Shown: piece after piece, positions 12,501-23,730 of the stretch
How the letters are laid out: each line of letters begins with the position of its first letter
Position numbering within the stretch: position 1 is the stretch's first letter
Assembly: GCA_022577435.1 (NCBI GenBank)
Contig: JAKOON010000102.1
Coordinates: forward strand, 438,001 to 502,000
DNA: 64,000 nt
Reading direction: 5' to 3'
Origin: Embiotoca jacksoni
Lineage: Eukaryota; Chordata; Actinopteri; Embiotocidae
Made by a program: the position numbers and the translations under genes
Notes under the pieces: generated by a model
The model's input: the letters and a program-made list of their open reading frames with translations, nothing else
The model's database searches: none
What the model was told of the DNA's origin: nothing

Positions 12501-14844
12501 CTGACTCGATCTGATTGGAAACCCAGCAATATAACTGTCAATCAGAGCAATTGTTTTCTCTGATTTCTGCCCATTTTGGCAGGACAGCATTATTTATCAG
12601 TGCCTTTCAAAAATGTTTTAATCCTCATTTGCAAAAGTAGAAATATGTGCTGATCTGCAACAGCTGAAGTTAAGGTTTGGTAAGATTTTTTTCTCTCCCA
12701 CCACCCCCCACCAAGAAAAGTCGATTTGCGCACACTATGAACATGGTGAATGTATCAAATAGCTGAGTTAAGGTTTTAACTCAAATTGATTGGATTCGGT
12801 TCAGGAAAAGATGATAGTTTGGGTTCAGATAACCATTTGGTTTGAGAATGATTGTGGTTAAAAGAAACAAACGCTGACAGTCTCCATCCATCACATGCTT
12901 TTTGGCCTTTACATGGTGAATGAGAATCTAAAATCTTTGTTACCAATAGCAGTGTTCATTTGTTGGACCTTAAGTTTCCCATCAAGAACTATTTGTAATG
13001 AAGGGCTGCTCATGGCTGAATAGCAAAGTTGCATAAAAGAGAAAAAATAGTTCCACTTTAGTTGTGCTGTGATGCTGTCGGGGGGCGTAAATAACAAGAG
13101 GCTAACAGTATTTCCATTGTGTCAAACAGCACTTACTATAAGTTCTTATTTGTACCGACTGCATATACTGGGAGGGACAAAAGAGACCCCAGACGCTGCA
13201 ATTATAATCATCTCCTCCAAAAATATTTATTGCCACCTGCTAAAGGCTAAACACCACTGCATCACATTTTCTTGGCAAAACTGTGTGGAGCTTAGAAGTG
13301 AGTTTTACCTTCTTTTTTTAAAATGTTAAAGATCTCATGTGTCAATGAGCCTTTTTTCAGGTTGCCAAAGTTATATTGAGTCATTAAAATTATAGAAAAT
13401 AAATCTTTATAATCTGTTACTCCATGAAATAAACATTTGTGCATTGTTTTTCCAGCTGCATGAGCACACAATGACTTTAAATATCAATATTTCTTCCAAT
13501 AGAACATAAAAGGCAGACTTTGGGCTACATAGCAGCTGTCAGCGAGGCCTTTTGTAGGTCAAAAGCTGGTGGGAGTAATGGAGGGAAGTGGGAGGACCAG
13601 AGCTGTGTTTGAGAGCCTGAGTAAACAATCCTGGGGTCGTCTGGAGTTTGAGGTGTCTATGACTGAGAATTGATGGGGGACGGCATATCCATTATTTTAG
13701 ATTGAGATGGGACATGATTCTTGGGAAATACAAGATCACAGTTGTCTTTTGATGTAACATCTTCAGGTGGGATCCATGGAAATGCGTGATGCTTAGAAGT
13801 GGCCAAGAGTTGCAGTTTGTTGGGTCGTGTAATGATATCTTTGGTCAGACGCAGCTGGAGATGAAAGCGAGCGGTGGCGAAGGCATGCTGGGAAGCAGAG
13901 TGGGCTGCTGCTCAAAGACTGCCTGTACCAAAGAGGATGACACAATCTGTGTTTATTTGCACGCTTGTACAGAACATTCCTTGATTTGCGCAGCATTTTA
14001 GGGATGGCGTAAACGCAGAAAAGAGTGACGTCCCTCTGGGATGCCTCGTCAGGCCACCTGTATGTTGAAGAAGTAGGCCAGCCATATACGGCTGAATATT
14101 GTGATTGTGTTCAACACCTCTCAGCACAGTCCAGCTTTGCAGATGGAATTTGTTTACAGACCACTACAGTAGTACATACTGACAGTCATGTCCTCTCAAT
14201 GGAGCTATAAATCATTACAATTAGTTACTCGGCTTCATAATAAGCTGCTTTTTGTATTCACTTCCAAAGGTTTCCCTTTTATTTTAATTTCAGAAATGTT
14301 TTAAAATTTTCAATGCAGTTTTTTGCTCCAGGTCTCTTTCAAATGTGGGGAGGTGGAGCTGGATATTAAACTATTGCCCTTACGGTTAACTTCCAGTAGC
14401 TACCTAAGCTCTTGACATGTTATTTACAGTATTCCAGGTGTTGATACACAAAAGACAAACAAAACTGCTTTCAAAATGTGTGTTCTGCAATATTGTTAGG
14501 CTTTGGTTTGGCGATCTATTAACTTAATGTCATCCCCAACAACCCGAGTTGTTGTCTTTAAGCAGTAGTTTTGCTAATTCTCAGTTATTTGTGCTCAATA
14601 CTTAGATTTTTGGAGATGCAACTGAACCAAAACAGTAAAGCTGCAGCTATAAAACTAAAACAATAAGCTAAGATGCTAATATGCCCCACATATCTTGGGG
14701 AACAGCAGAATAAGGTTGCAAATTACAAGTGAGTTTATGAAAGATGTTGAGTGGTGCATTTTACAATATACTAGTTTCTTTTCTTTGATGATTGTCTTAT
14801 TTCTTAGTGTATTATTGCTGTGAAATGTGTGTATTTTTTTTTAT

Positions 14845-14960
14845 AGAAACCAGTGGTGAAAGCAGATATGTCATGGTGGAATAAAATGGAAATACTCAAG
14901 TAACATACATGTACTTTAAATTTGTACTTAATTACTTGAACATTGTAGCACTGGTAGAAC
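14845..14960. repeat. Dispersed repeat of the 'tacttgag/tacttaag' type, diverged
   Basis: Contains atactcaagtaacatacatgtactttaaatttgtacttaattacttgaa in short blocks, next to an 'agtggtgaaag' start. The same vocabulary recurs near 53760-54130, 55050-55150 and 63340-63960. It matches a very common teleost dispersed repeat whose hallmark is repeated tactt/aagta words. The family name and class are not assigned. Confidence 0.5.
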
Positions 14961-17900
14961 AAACAGAAAATGTGTGTTTGTGCTATCCAGAAAGGCAAGT
15001 TGTTTTTACAAAGCACAACAAATTAACTGTGTTAAATATTTGACGTACTTATTAACTTAAACATTAATATTCATGAGAATGAATAAAGAGACCATGCAAA
15101 TATTTTGCAGCAGTAGAAAGCTCTGTCAGAGCCTCTAAAAGACAAATCCTTGTTTTTCTTTTGTGTCCCAGCAAACACTGAATTCTGATTAAAGTGATTA
15201 ACCATATTTAAGCTTCTTATTTGTGCAATAGTGCAAAGAAAACTAAATCCAGCAGGCAACTGTTTTCACCTTTGCCTCAGTCTTGAGTGAAACGGTGCTG
15301 CCCACACACTGATGAGGGTATTATAGTGCATGGCACTGCCTGGTCCCCAGGGTGGGGAGATGTCTGAGGACATTATCAGTCAACCCCAGAGAGAGCAGCG
15401 CTGCCACCAGCATTTCTGTTACATAGTCTGGATCCTGAGGTCCGCTGTGAGACCTTCCATCTTGTTAGAAACATATTGTCCCCTTGTGGTCTTCTACTTT
15501 GCATGTTTTCAACTTTTGACTGAATTCTTTATTCTTTGAGTCGCATGCAGCCTCTCCTTTTGTTCTTTTAACTAATTATTGATATGTTCACGCCTGATAA
15601 ACGCACCACCTCCTTTCCTATTAGGTGAGCTGCTGTGCTGGATGAATAGGTTGTGGTCCTCGTCTTGTTGGTGAGAACAAATTGTGCCTGGTAATCAATG
15701 TAAATTTAATTGAGTGACAGATGACGGGAGCCCAAAGAGCGACATTTTATTCTTTGATGTCTTTTCAAAGCCCCTTTTCTTATCCCTGCCTAATTAATCA
15801 GTGTAATAAAGACTTGAGATGCACTGGGTAATGTGGATGATGTTGTGTTTTACAGGCAGACACCCAGGGGAAGAGACTGTACATACTGAGCTGTCATCTT
15901 TGGAGACAAACTGGCTACCACAGCACTAAAAAGTGAATTGACAGCCAGAGTCAGTTTCATATTTGCGTTGCTGCAGATGAGCAGTGTTTGAAGATATCAG
16001 ACATTTAATTTGGGAAATCTGATTGAGGGTTAATATGGCACAGCACTGAGTAAAGCTGTGCACCCATCTGCTAAAGTGAATACGGGAGGATTAAAAATTG
16101 TGAAATGAATTAGAGGGTAGAAATGTGTTACAGGCCAGGATTGAAGTCAGAAAGAAATTAAATCTTCAAATTACAAAATGTTGGCAGTATTTCAGAACAG
16201 CAAAGCTATCATAAGGGGATATTTCTCCCCTCTGTAAAATGAAAAATTTGTTTTGAAGCATTTAAATTAGCACTAGTGGGTTGCTAGAGGCATTAGCGTA
16301 AATGGTTGTCTGTAAATTCTGATTTGGTAACGAGAAGCGGCGGCGAGGAGTGAATGAGAACTTATGGTGCACCTGTGTTCTGCTGACATTCATAAGCCTC
16401 TCCGCTTGTTAGTTTTGCCTAATAAGTCTTCTAAAGGCTCTTATCGCCTTTCAATGTTATGCAATTTCCCTTTTTTCTTTCACATGTTAATTACAGAAAT
16501 TGGGTTATGAGACAATCAGCCTCGGGTTGCGGCAAAAGTCTTTGATACCGGTTTCCTATCTCACAACAGTCTTTACACAAACTGAGAATCTGGACTAATT
16601 TTAGAGGGAATTAGTGATTCCTTAGGAAAAACCTAATAGCCTGTAATTTTCCAGATGTCTCCTCTCTCTGTTTTTCCACAGCTTTCCATGAAATATGTGA
16701 ATTTAAACATGTTGCATATTAGCAGACAAAAGGCTCACAGGGATCTTTGGATGTCAGTCAAACCTCTTTGGTCCTTTGGTTGTTTTTTTTTACACCTTCC
16801 AGAGGGGTGAGGCTGCGCCTTTCCTCCGTCAGTGACTGTAATCCGTATAAACAGAGCAAATGGCCCTGGTGGCTTTCCCTGCATGCCAGGACAAGCCGTG
16901 GAGACATCCTGTCTCATGATAACTTTGTCACCGTTGGAAGTGCGGGGGAGGCTCTGGATGGAGGGATGAGCTTGTCGTGCGGGCCTTTTCCCCTCTCTCA
17001 CATGGTGCTAGGACTGCTGGCCTTGTCGCCTCCGGCTCCTGCGTCTGCTGTTGACGAGCGCCGTTGTCACCGCGGTCGTCCCCACGTCTCGATAAGCCGC
17101 TCCCTGCTGCTGACATCTCCTGACAGGCCGGAGCTCGGCCTCTGTGCTCACCTGAACACACCGTCCTGCTCGCTCCACGCTGAATGGTTAATACGTGTTT
17201 CTACCATTTTAACCTGTAAGTTAAAATGGTGTCAACATATGTCACCAACTTCTTAAAGCCAAACTATGCAGCTTTAAATGAAAAAAAAATAATACACCGT
17301 CTTTTTGACCAATTTAAAAAAGTTCTATTTGTTGGAATTAAACACAATGAGGGGTTTTGCCCCTACAAACTTATTCAGACTTGTATGACTAATAGCTTAA
17401 TTAATAGGCTTAACTTTTCTCATTAATTCTTCTGCACTTTAAGTCTGCACAATGTTTAGTTAGAAGCAAATGCTTGTTCAAAGTTGAAGCAAACACATTT
17501 TAGGGTTGAACTTCTGATGCAGTGCTTAAGGGAAGTACAATAAATAATGTTTAAATTGCACCTTCTCAAATGAGGTAATAATGCTGACGTTTTCATCATA
17601 AAGTTTTGATTTGTTCATAAAAAGAACAACATTAATATTCACAGACCTGAGCTGAAATGGGGGGAGATATATTTACCATATAGACTTCTGCATTTCTGAT
17701 TAGCGTTGCCTGCAAGAAAAAAAAGCAGGTCGAGATAGTCTGCAGTTCAGGTGATGTCCGTATCATGTGACTTTTTCCATTTTACGAGTATGCAGGTTCG
17801 ATGGAAGGTTTGATACAACATCCGACTTGTGTGAGGGAGACCGCTGTTCACTTCCTGTAACAAACCACGCATTGGGAGTGTTTTTAAAAGATCTATTTAC

Positions 17901-19415
17901 CGTTGCTATGATGACGAAGATTGCATAATGCTGGGTGCAGTAGACTGGTGGTTGCTTCCTGTTTCCAACCACTAGTCAGAACAGTTTTTTAAAAGCTTGT
18001 TTACTGATGCCATGATAATGATGGTTGCATTACATTAAGGAAGTAGGAACTTTAACACACTACACGTCAAGTCATAATTTTAACCCAAAACATTATCTTT
18101 CAATTGGCCACAGAGAATCAGTCTCATCAGTCGTTTCTCTGTCCTTAGAAAAGGAGATCAATTTCTCTATATTGATGAGATTAAAAATAGGCCAAGCTAC
18201 AAAGAAGCAACACGTCTCTGTGCTCGGTGATCAGGTCAGGTTTTCCTCAGAGACATACATCAGCTGTAATGGCTCTCGTTTCGGCGGCACAACTTGGGAA
18301 GCTTTAAACAGATTTGGCACCAGACAGACAGATGGCTCAACGGCACGGATCAGCGTGACAATAAAACCAGAGCCTACAGAATTAAATCAACCCTTGGAGT
18401 AATTACATTCAAACTATCCCATGTGTCGATCCTATTGTTATCAGGGACGTCATCTTCTCAAGTCCACTGGGCAACAGGTCCACACGCAGGGAACGTATAT
18501 CAAACTGTAATGATGTTGCGTTTGAGGGCCTCGTACCCTGCTGGGCAACAGGAGTGAGAAGATGACGTTAGAAGACAAAAGGTTGACACTCAACCCTGAA
18601 AATCCATCATGAATTTCATGAGCGCTACACTGCGAGTACAAACAGAATCTCTCTATGAGTCAGGCCATATCTGAAAGTGGCTGGTGGTGAGCACTTGCTG
18701 GTACTCTCCAAGAGCCCATTTCAGTAAACACATGTCACTGACAATACGTTGGGACAGTAAGTGGTTTATCAGCTATTTTCTGTTTTATGGGGGATAAATG
18801 AATGGAAAATTTCTGTTCAGAACTCTGACGTCATCTGCTTATTTATTTATGGGAAATTTTGATTCTTTTTCCGGGCTAAGCTGTTCAAAAGACTCAGGGG
18901 AGCACACACCAACCGCACTGCCGACTTTTCCTGCTTTGCTGTAGGGGTGTTGTAATTCATGGATTAAAAAGGACTGCGGGACAAAAAGTGATTTTATAAA
19001 CAAATAAAGACCTGTATTTATAACCTACCCTTTGGTGTCCTGTTTATTTGATCTGGAAAAATGTTGAGGCCTAATTGTGTGCAAATGCACTCATTAGCTG
19101 AAGCCACTCCGCATAGACCAATTGTCAATGAATTATTCAAGCTCTCTCTCCCATACGCGACATCAATACTTGACCATTCTCGCCACACTGCTGTGCATTC
19201 TCATCTCCAATTGCATTCTGCCGCTGTGAAATGAAGAGTCTTTGAATCTATCAGAGGAGCTGCTCAGAGAATACAAATCATTTATATCTGTCTAGTCCAG
19301 GTTTGACTATCTTTGCAGCCTCCAGCCTTCTCTTCTCAGACCCCATGTCACCTGCACTGTAGAGTTAATTAGTTCTGCCCCAGTAACCCGGCTTCCTTCT
19401 CCCTCTTTCCCTCAG

Positions 19416-20332
19416 GATATGGCCATGCAGCCCCCAGCACAGATGCAGGGAAGGTGTTCTGCATGCTCTACGCCCTCCTGGGCATCCCTCTCACCTTGGT
19501 CATGTTCCAGAGCGTCGGTGAGCGCATCAACACCTTTGTCAGGTTCCTGCTCCACCGCCTGAAGAAGTGCCTTGGCATGAGGCACACTGAGGTCTCCATG
19601 GTCAACATGGTCAGCATCGGTTTCATATCCTGCATGAGCACACTATGTGTGGGGGCGCTGGCCTTCTCCCACTTTGAGAGATGGAGCTTCTTTCATGCCT
19701 ACTACTACTGCTTCATCACACTCACCACCATCGGCTTTGGGGACTACGTGGCGCTGCAGAGTGAGCACGCTCTGCAGACCAAGCCGGAGTACGTGGCCTT
19801 CAGCTTCATCTACATCCTGACGGGTCTGGCTGTGATCGGAGCCTTCCTCAACCTAGCAGTGCTGCGCTTCATGACCATGAACGCCGAGGACGAGAAGAGG
19901 GATGCCGAGCAGAGGGCTCTACTCGCGCACAATGGTCAGGCAGGCGGACACATCAACTGCTCTGTCGACCCGGCCTCGCCTTCCTCTGCGTCCGGGTGCG
20001 GCGGAGGCAGCGCGGTCGGAGGGAGCGGGGGAGGGGCAGCGGGCCGCGGCCTGCGTAACGTTTACGCCGAGGTACTCCATTTCCAGTCCATGTGTTCCTG
20101 TCTGTGGTACAAGAGCAGGGAGAAGCTGCAATACTCCATCCCCATGATCATCCCGCGGGACCTCTCCACCTCGGACACCTACATGGAACAGGGAGAGGCC
20201 TTTTCCAACCCTCTCCATTCTAACGGCTGCGTGTGCAGTCTGCAGCGCCACTCGGGCATCAGCTCGGTGTCCACCGGCCTGCACAGCATCAGCGCCTACA
20301 GGAGACTCAATAAACGCAGAAGCTCCATCTAG
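19416..20332 (+). CDS. kcnk3: TASK-1-type two-pore-domain K+ channel, last coding exon (partial gene)
   Basis: This exon encodes the last 304 residues of an acid-sensitive background K+ channel of the plasma membrane, which sets resting potential as a dimer. It starts after an acceptor AG (19414-19415) in phase 1, inside the first pore filter: the first complete residues are Tyr-Gly-His, and this His is the family's extracellular pH sensor. In order follow M2 (FCMLYALLGIPLTLVMF), M3, the second pore filter GFG (19733-19741, context TTIGFGDYV) and M4 ending in VLRFMT (about 19858-19875), the TASK gate and anaesthetic-response motif. The cytosolic tail has a Gly/Ser-rich linker, the block VYAEVLHFQSMCSCLWYKSR and a C-terminal KRRSSI, matching the RRxS-type 14-3-3 site needed for surface delivery. 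The tail and 14-3-3 end favour KCNK3 over KCNK9. I cannot tell whether this is the teleost kcnk3a or kcnk3b copy. The first exon (N terminus, M1, cap) is outside the window. Confidence 0.95.
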
Positions 20333-20860
20333 AAACCTTTTTAGATTCCACTTGTGAGTAGCATGAAGTGAGGGAGGGCCCTCCTACCGCGGTGCGAGAT
20401 GAGCTGTGGACATCAAGGGAACACGACTCTGGTCCTCCTGACGTTTCTTTCTTTCTGGTACTGAGGAGGCTCACGCTGCAGCTTCCAGACTCCAGCCATG
20501 TCTTTAACTTCCATTAGCTCAGCACAAGCCATTTAACACTAACATCATTACTGATGTCACTGAGAAATAATGCTAATGGTTGTTTGAGAAGCATTTGTTA
20601 CATAAACTCTGAAGCTGTTGCTGTTGGAAGACGGGAGGAAAAAAATATGTGCATCTCTCCGCACATCTGGACACTGAATATCTTAATATTGAACTCAGTA
20701 TTTTCTCGGTTCATAAGACAGACTTTCATGTTCTAATATGAAAAGGGACAGAATACACTGTGAGAAATGTTTTTAAGAAGGACTGGGGTGTAATAATTGT
20801 ACATAATACCCTGCTAAGAAATATTTTATTGAATAAACTTATATCCACTTTTTCCAAAAG
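20333..20860 (+). other. kcnk3: kcnk3 3' UTR with polyadenylation signal
   Basis: Follows the TAG at 20330-20332. A canonical AATAAA lies at 20832-20837, giving a 3' UTR of roughly 500 nt. A second AATAAA in a T/A-rich context at 21963-21968 could mark a longer 3' UTR. The boundary is inferred from the signal only. Confidence 0.6.
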
Positions 20861-22367
20861 GAATCTCTGGTTGTAAGTATTCTACTCACTTCAGTGTAAT
20901 TAAAAGGTGTATATATTTGGAAACTTCACTCAAAGGTGTTATTGAGGGAAAGCCTATTTTTTCAGTCAAAGTTTTCCAAAAAGAAAAATAATCTCAGTGT
21001 CTTCTTCTGTGTGTCTGTAACTACAGTTCAGGTTCAAGCCAAACTTTTTGATCTGTTTTATGTTGTTTCCTTCCATGAATAAATTCACATTACAGGCGCT
21101 TAAATGACAGTTTTGACTGAGAATGATTGAGCAGGTTTGGTTTAATTGTCTTGCTGAAGAATGGGACATTTTGGATGCTGCTATGGGAATCAAACCTGTG
21201 ACAGTGTCGTTGACCACTAGGCCTCCCTGCCGCCCCTCTCAGACCTCACTATGAATTTCTTTTTCATGGTTTCTTCCTGTGGCTCAAACTATTTTATGTA
21301 CACGTTGCCCTCATATGTTTTCATACAGCACAACTATATTCTGATAGTTTGAATTAGAGCATGTAAGCTCACTTGTGTATTGTAGAAAGGCATATCTTAT
21401 TCACTGCTGCACCTTAGAGGACTGTCGTTGATGCTTTCAGACACTGGAACTCAGTGCACAGTTATATTTTTTTAATGAAATCGCATTATGTTTTATGTAA
21501 ATGATACGCCCTAATTACTTCTCTCTTGTGTTACTAGTCGCAGGTGTTTGACTCAATACTCTGTGTTGTTGATGATTGACAATAATAGCAGTGCACGTCA
21601 CTAATTTAATGGCCTCAGAGTTTTGCACCTCATGCACTTATCGGGGTCTTTTGCTTCAGCCCCATCTATACACACTTGACTCAGCCAACTGAAGTCTTTA
21701 TGCAGTGTTCATTTTTTGTTGTTGTTCTAGTCCTCTGGAGGAGTTTTCTTATCTAATCTTCATCCTTTTTTTTATTTAATTTTTGTAGGTTTACTTTACA
21801 TTGTCTGATTTCTGTCACATTTTCATCCTTTTTAGTTTTCTACTGGAATGTTCTCATTAACTGCAATATGCCTGTTAACGTTGTTCAGAACCTCTCATGA
21901 ACCGATGAGTGATGAACAGCTATATGTGTGAATATACATTTACATGTTTTTTGTTTAATCATAATAAAATATTATTTAATTTCAAAGAATACTTTTCTTT
22001 ATTTAAGTGTTGGCTGGTGTATTAAATGTAGTCTGCTGTCTTTGGTGAAATATGTATTAATTCAAATGTGCTCCCTTGTTATTTGATATTAGGCTTAAGA
22101 GCACTGTTGTTGTTGTTGAGTAATTTGGTTTGTCAAGAAATCAAGCAAGGCCTGCAGACAACTACCAGAAAGTCAGACGATGATAAGCAATTTGAAGTAA
22201 TATAAGTAAAAATGCATTTTTTTTTTTTTTTTTTCTGTATGCGTTTAAATGTACCCTGTGGAGATTTCTACCACCGGCAGCACAATGAAAAGAAATGCAT
22301 GAACAATGGCTGTGTAAGAAACATCTGCTAGCAGGTGAGCATGGATGTTAACAATTCATGGTTTAAT

Positions 22368-22590
22368 ATCCATCCATCATCTCCACCCGCTTTATCCTGA
22401 ACAGGGTCAAGGGGGGGCGGAGCCTATCCCAGCTCACTTAGGGTGAAGGCGGGGTTCACCTGGACAGGTCACCAGTCCATCACAGGGACACGTAGAGACA
22501 GACGGAAACAAAGACCGTTCAGACCTCAGGGACATTTGTAGAACCACCAATTAACCTGAGGTGCATGTTTCTGGATGGTGGGAGGAATGG
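22368..22590. repeat. Dispersed teleost repeat (LINE 3'-end/SINE-like)
   Basis: Contains, in order, atccatccatcatctccacc, cgctttatcctgaacagggt, ggagcctatcccagctcact, tagggtgaaggcggggttca, cctggacaggtcaccagtcc and tttctggatggtgggaggaa. This word order is that of a repeat present in very many copies in teleost genomes. It is much more GC-rich than its flanks. A LINE-tail or SINE origin is likely, but I cannot fix the class from sequence alone. Confidence 0.75.
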
Positions 22591-23449
22591 TTTAATATAT
22601 TTTTGAAAAAAAGACATTTGTTACAGCCAACATCATTGTTACTGACTCTTTGTTATGAGGCTGTTAGTTACTTTCTTACTTATAGTTTTGATCCGGGGGA
22701 TGTAAAAATTGTCCAATTTTCACTCAGGTCTGGTGATAAAGGTGAGGAGACTTATGGTCAGTAATAATGAGTGTCTCTCATCAATGGAGCCAAAAGTTGT
22801 TCATTTTGGCCTCACTGACTCTATTTGGGAATATTTTTAGAGAAACTTCAAAAACAGCCTCCCGCTGAGGGGGTTAATTATGTTTTATTTAATTGCTCTC
22901 CCGTCTTGTTTCAGAGACATAGAGAAAAAACTTGAATATTTTATTAATTTGGACTGAAACGTGCAAAAACACAAAAAAACATTCCACTTTTCATGAGTAT
23001 TAAAACATTTCAGCCATTAGAATAATATGCTGCTACAACGTGGCTATAATCACTCAAGATCTACACTTAATGGTGTTAATAGGATTTTACCACCACAAAC
23101 AAGGTGTTCTGTGTTACCAGAAAGTACACTTATTGAGGCTTCATAAGAGCACATTTTATTTGTCTGCACATGCTTGAAAATAACGCACAGAAAAGCTTGA
23201 ATTAAGCTTGAATTCAGTCGAGCAACACTGTGTTGTACAGAGTCACGGGTGCTGGTCATACTCTATGCGTGTTCCAGCCCGTCCTGAAAACAGCAACACT
23301 GGTGAATTGTTGAAAGAGGTTGAAACCACCAACATTTACATTTATTCATTGTAAATATGACAGGAGCAATGGCAGTAATCAGGTCAGTATAGTTGGATGG
23401 ATTAAGCACAAAACTCCTTGAAAAGTCAACGTTGAACACATAATTTGTT

Positions 23450-23730
23450 TTAACTTAAGCCACGTGACGTAACTTATGCAAAAAACAAAGTTATTTTAAG
23501 CCAAACCAAGATCTTTTCCTAAACCTAACCAAATATAAATTTGGTGCTGAAACCAAACCATGACAACAAAAGCCCATTACGCTTGTCACTGGCACTCTTC
23601 AAAGGTCAAATTACCTATTTTTATGTTTAGGGGGCACTTAAAATGCTCATATACATTTATGTTATTTCAAGAGTCAGTGGAAATCAACCTATTGTGTTGT
23701 TCCGGTATGAGGATGCGTCATATATTCAGC
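23450..23730. repeat. Dispersed teleost repeat
   Basis: Contains 'gccaaaccaagatcttttcc taaacctaacc', then 'ggtgctgaaaccaaacca', 'aaagcccattacgcttgtc' and 'cactcttcaaaggtcaaatta'. I recognise this word order from dispersed repeats in other teleosts. It is diverged, with no clear ends. Confidence 0.55.

Larger units (their letters stand above)
1..19415 (+). other. kcnk3: kcnk3 intron 1 (partial, 5' end outside window)
   Basis: This stretch lies upstream of the kcnk3 exon that begins at 19416 with a polypyrimidine-AG acceptor (ccctctttccctcag). In the KCNK3 family the first coding exon carries the N terminus, M1 and the first half of pore loop 1, up to the first glycine of the GYG filter. I find no open stretch matching that exon here on the + strand, so the intron is at least 19.4 kb. 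It contains microsatellites, minisatellites and a hAT MITE (listed separately) and otherwise AT-rich unique-looking DNA. Open frames of 60-170 codons in it have no recognisable domain. Alternatively exon 1 has been lost, which is unlikely given how intact the remaining exon is. Confidence 0.8.

Noticed and set aside
16747..17256. 169-codon + strand frame in the kcnk3 intron
   Set aside because: Moderate GC content keeps the frame open, but the translation shows no domain, membrane pattern or family resemblance, and a same-size antisense frame overlaps it.
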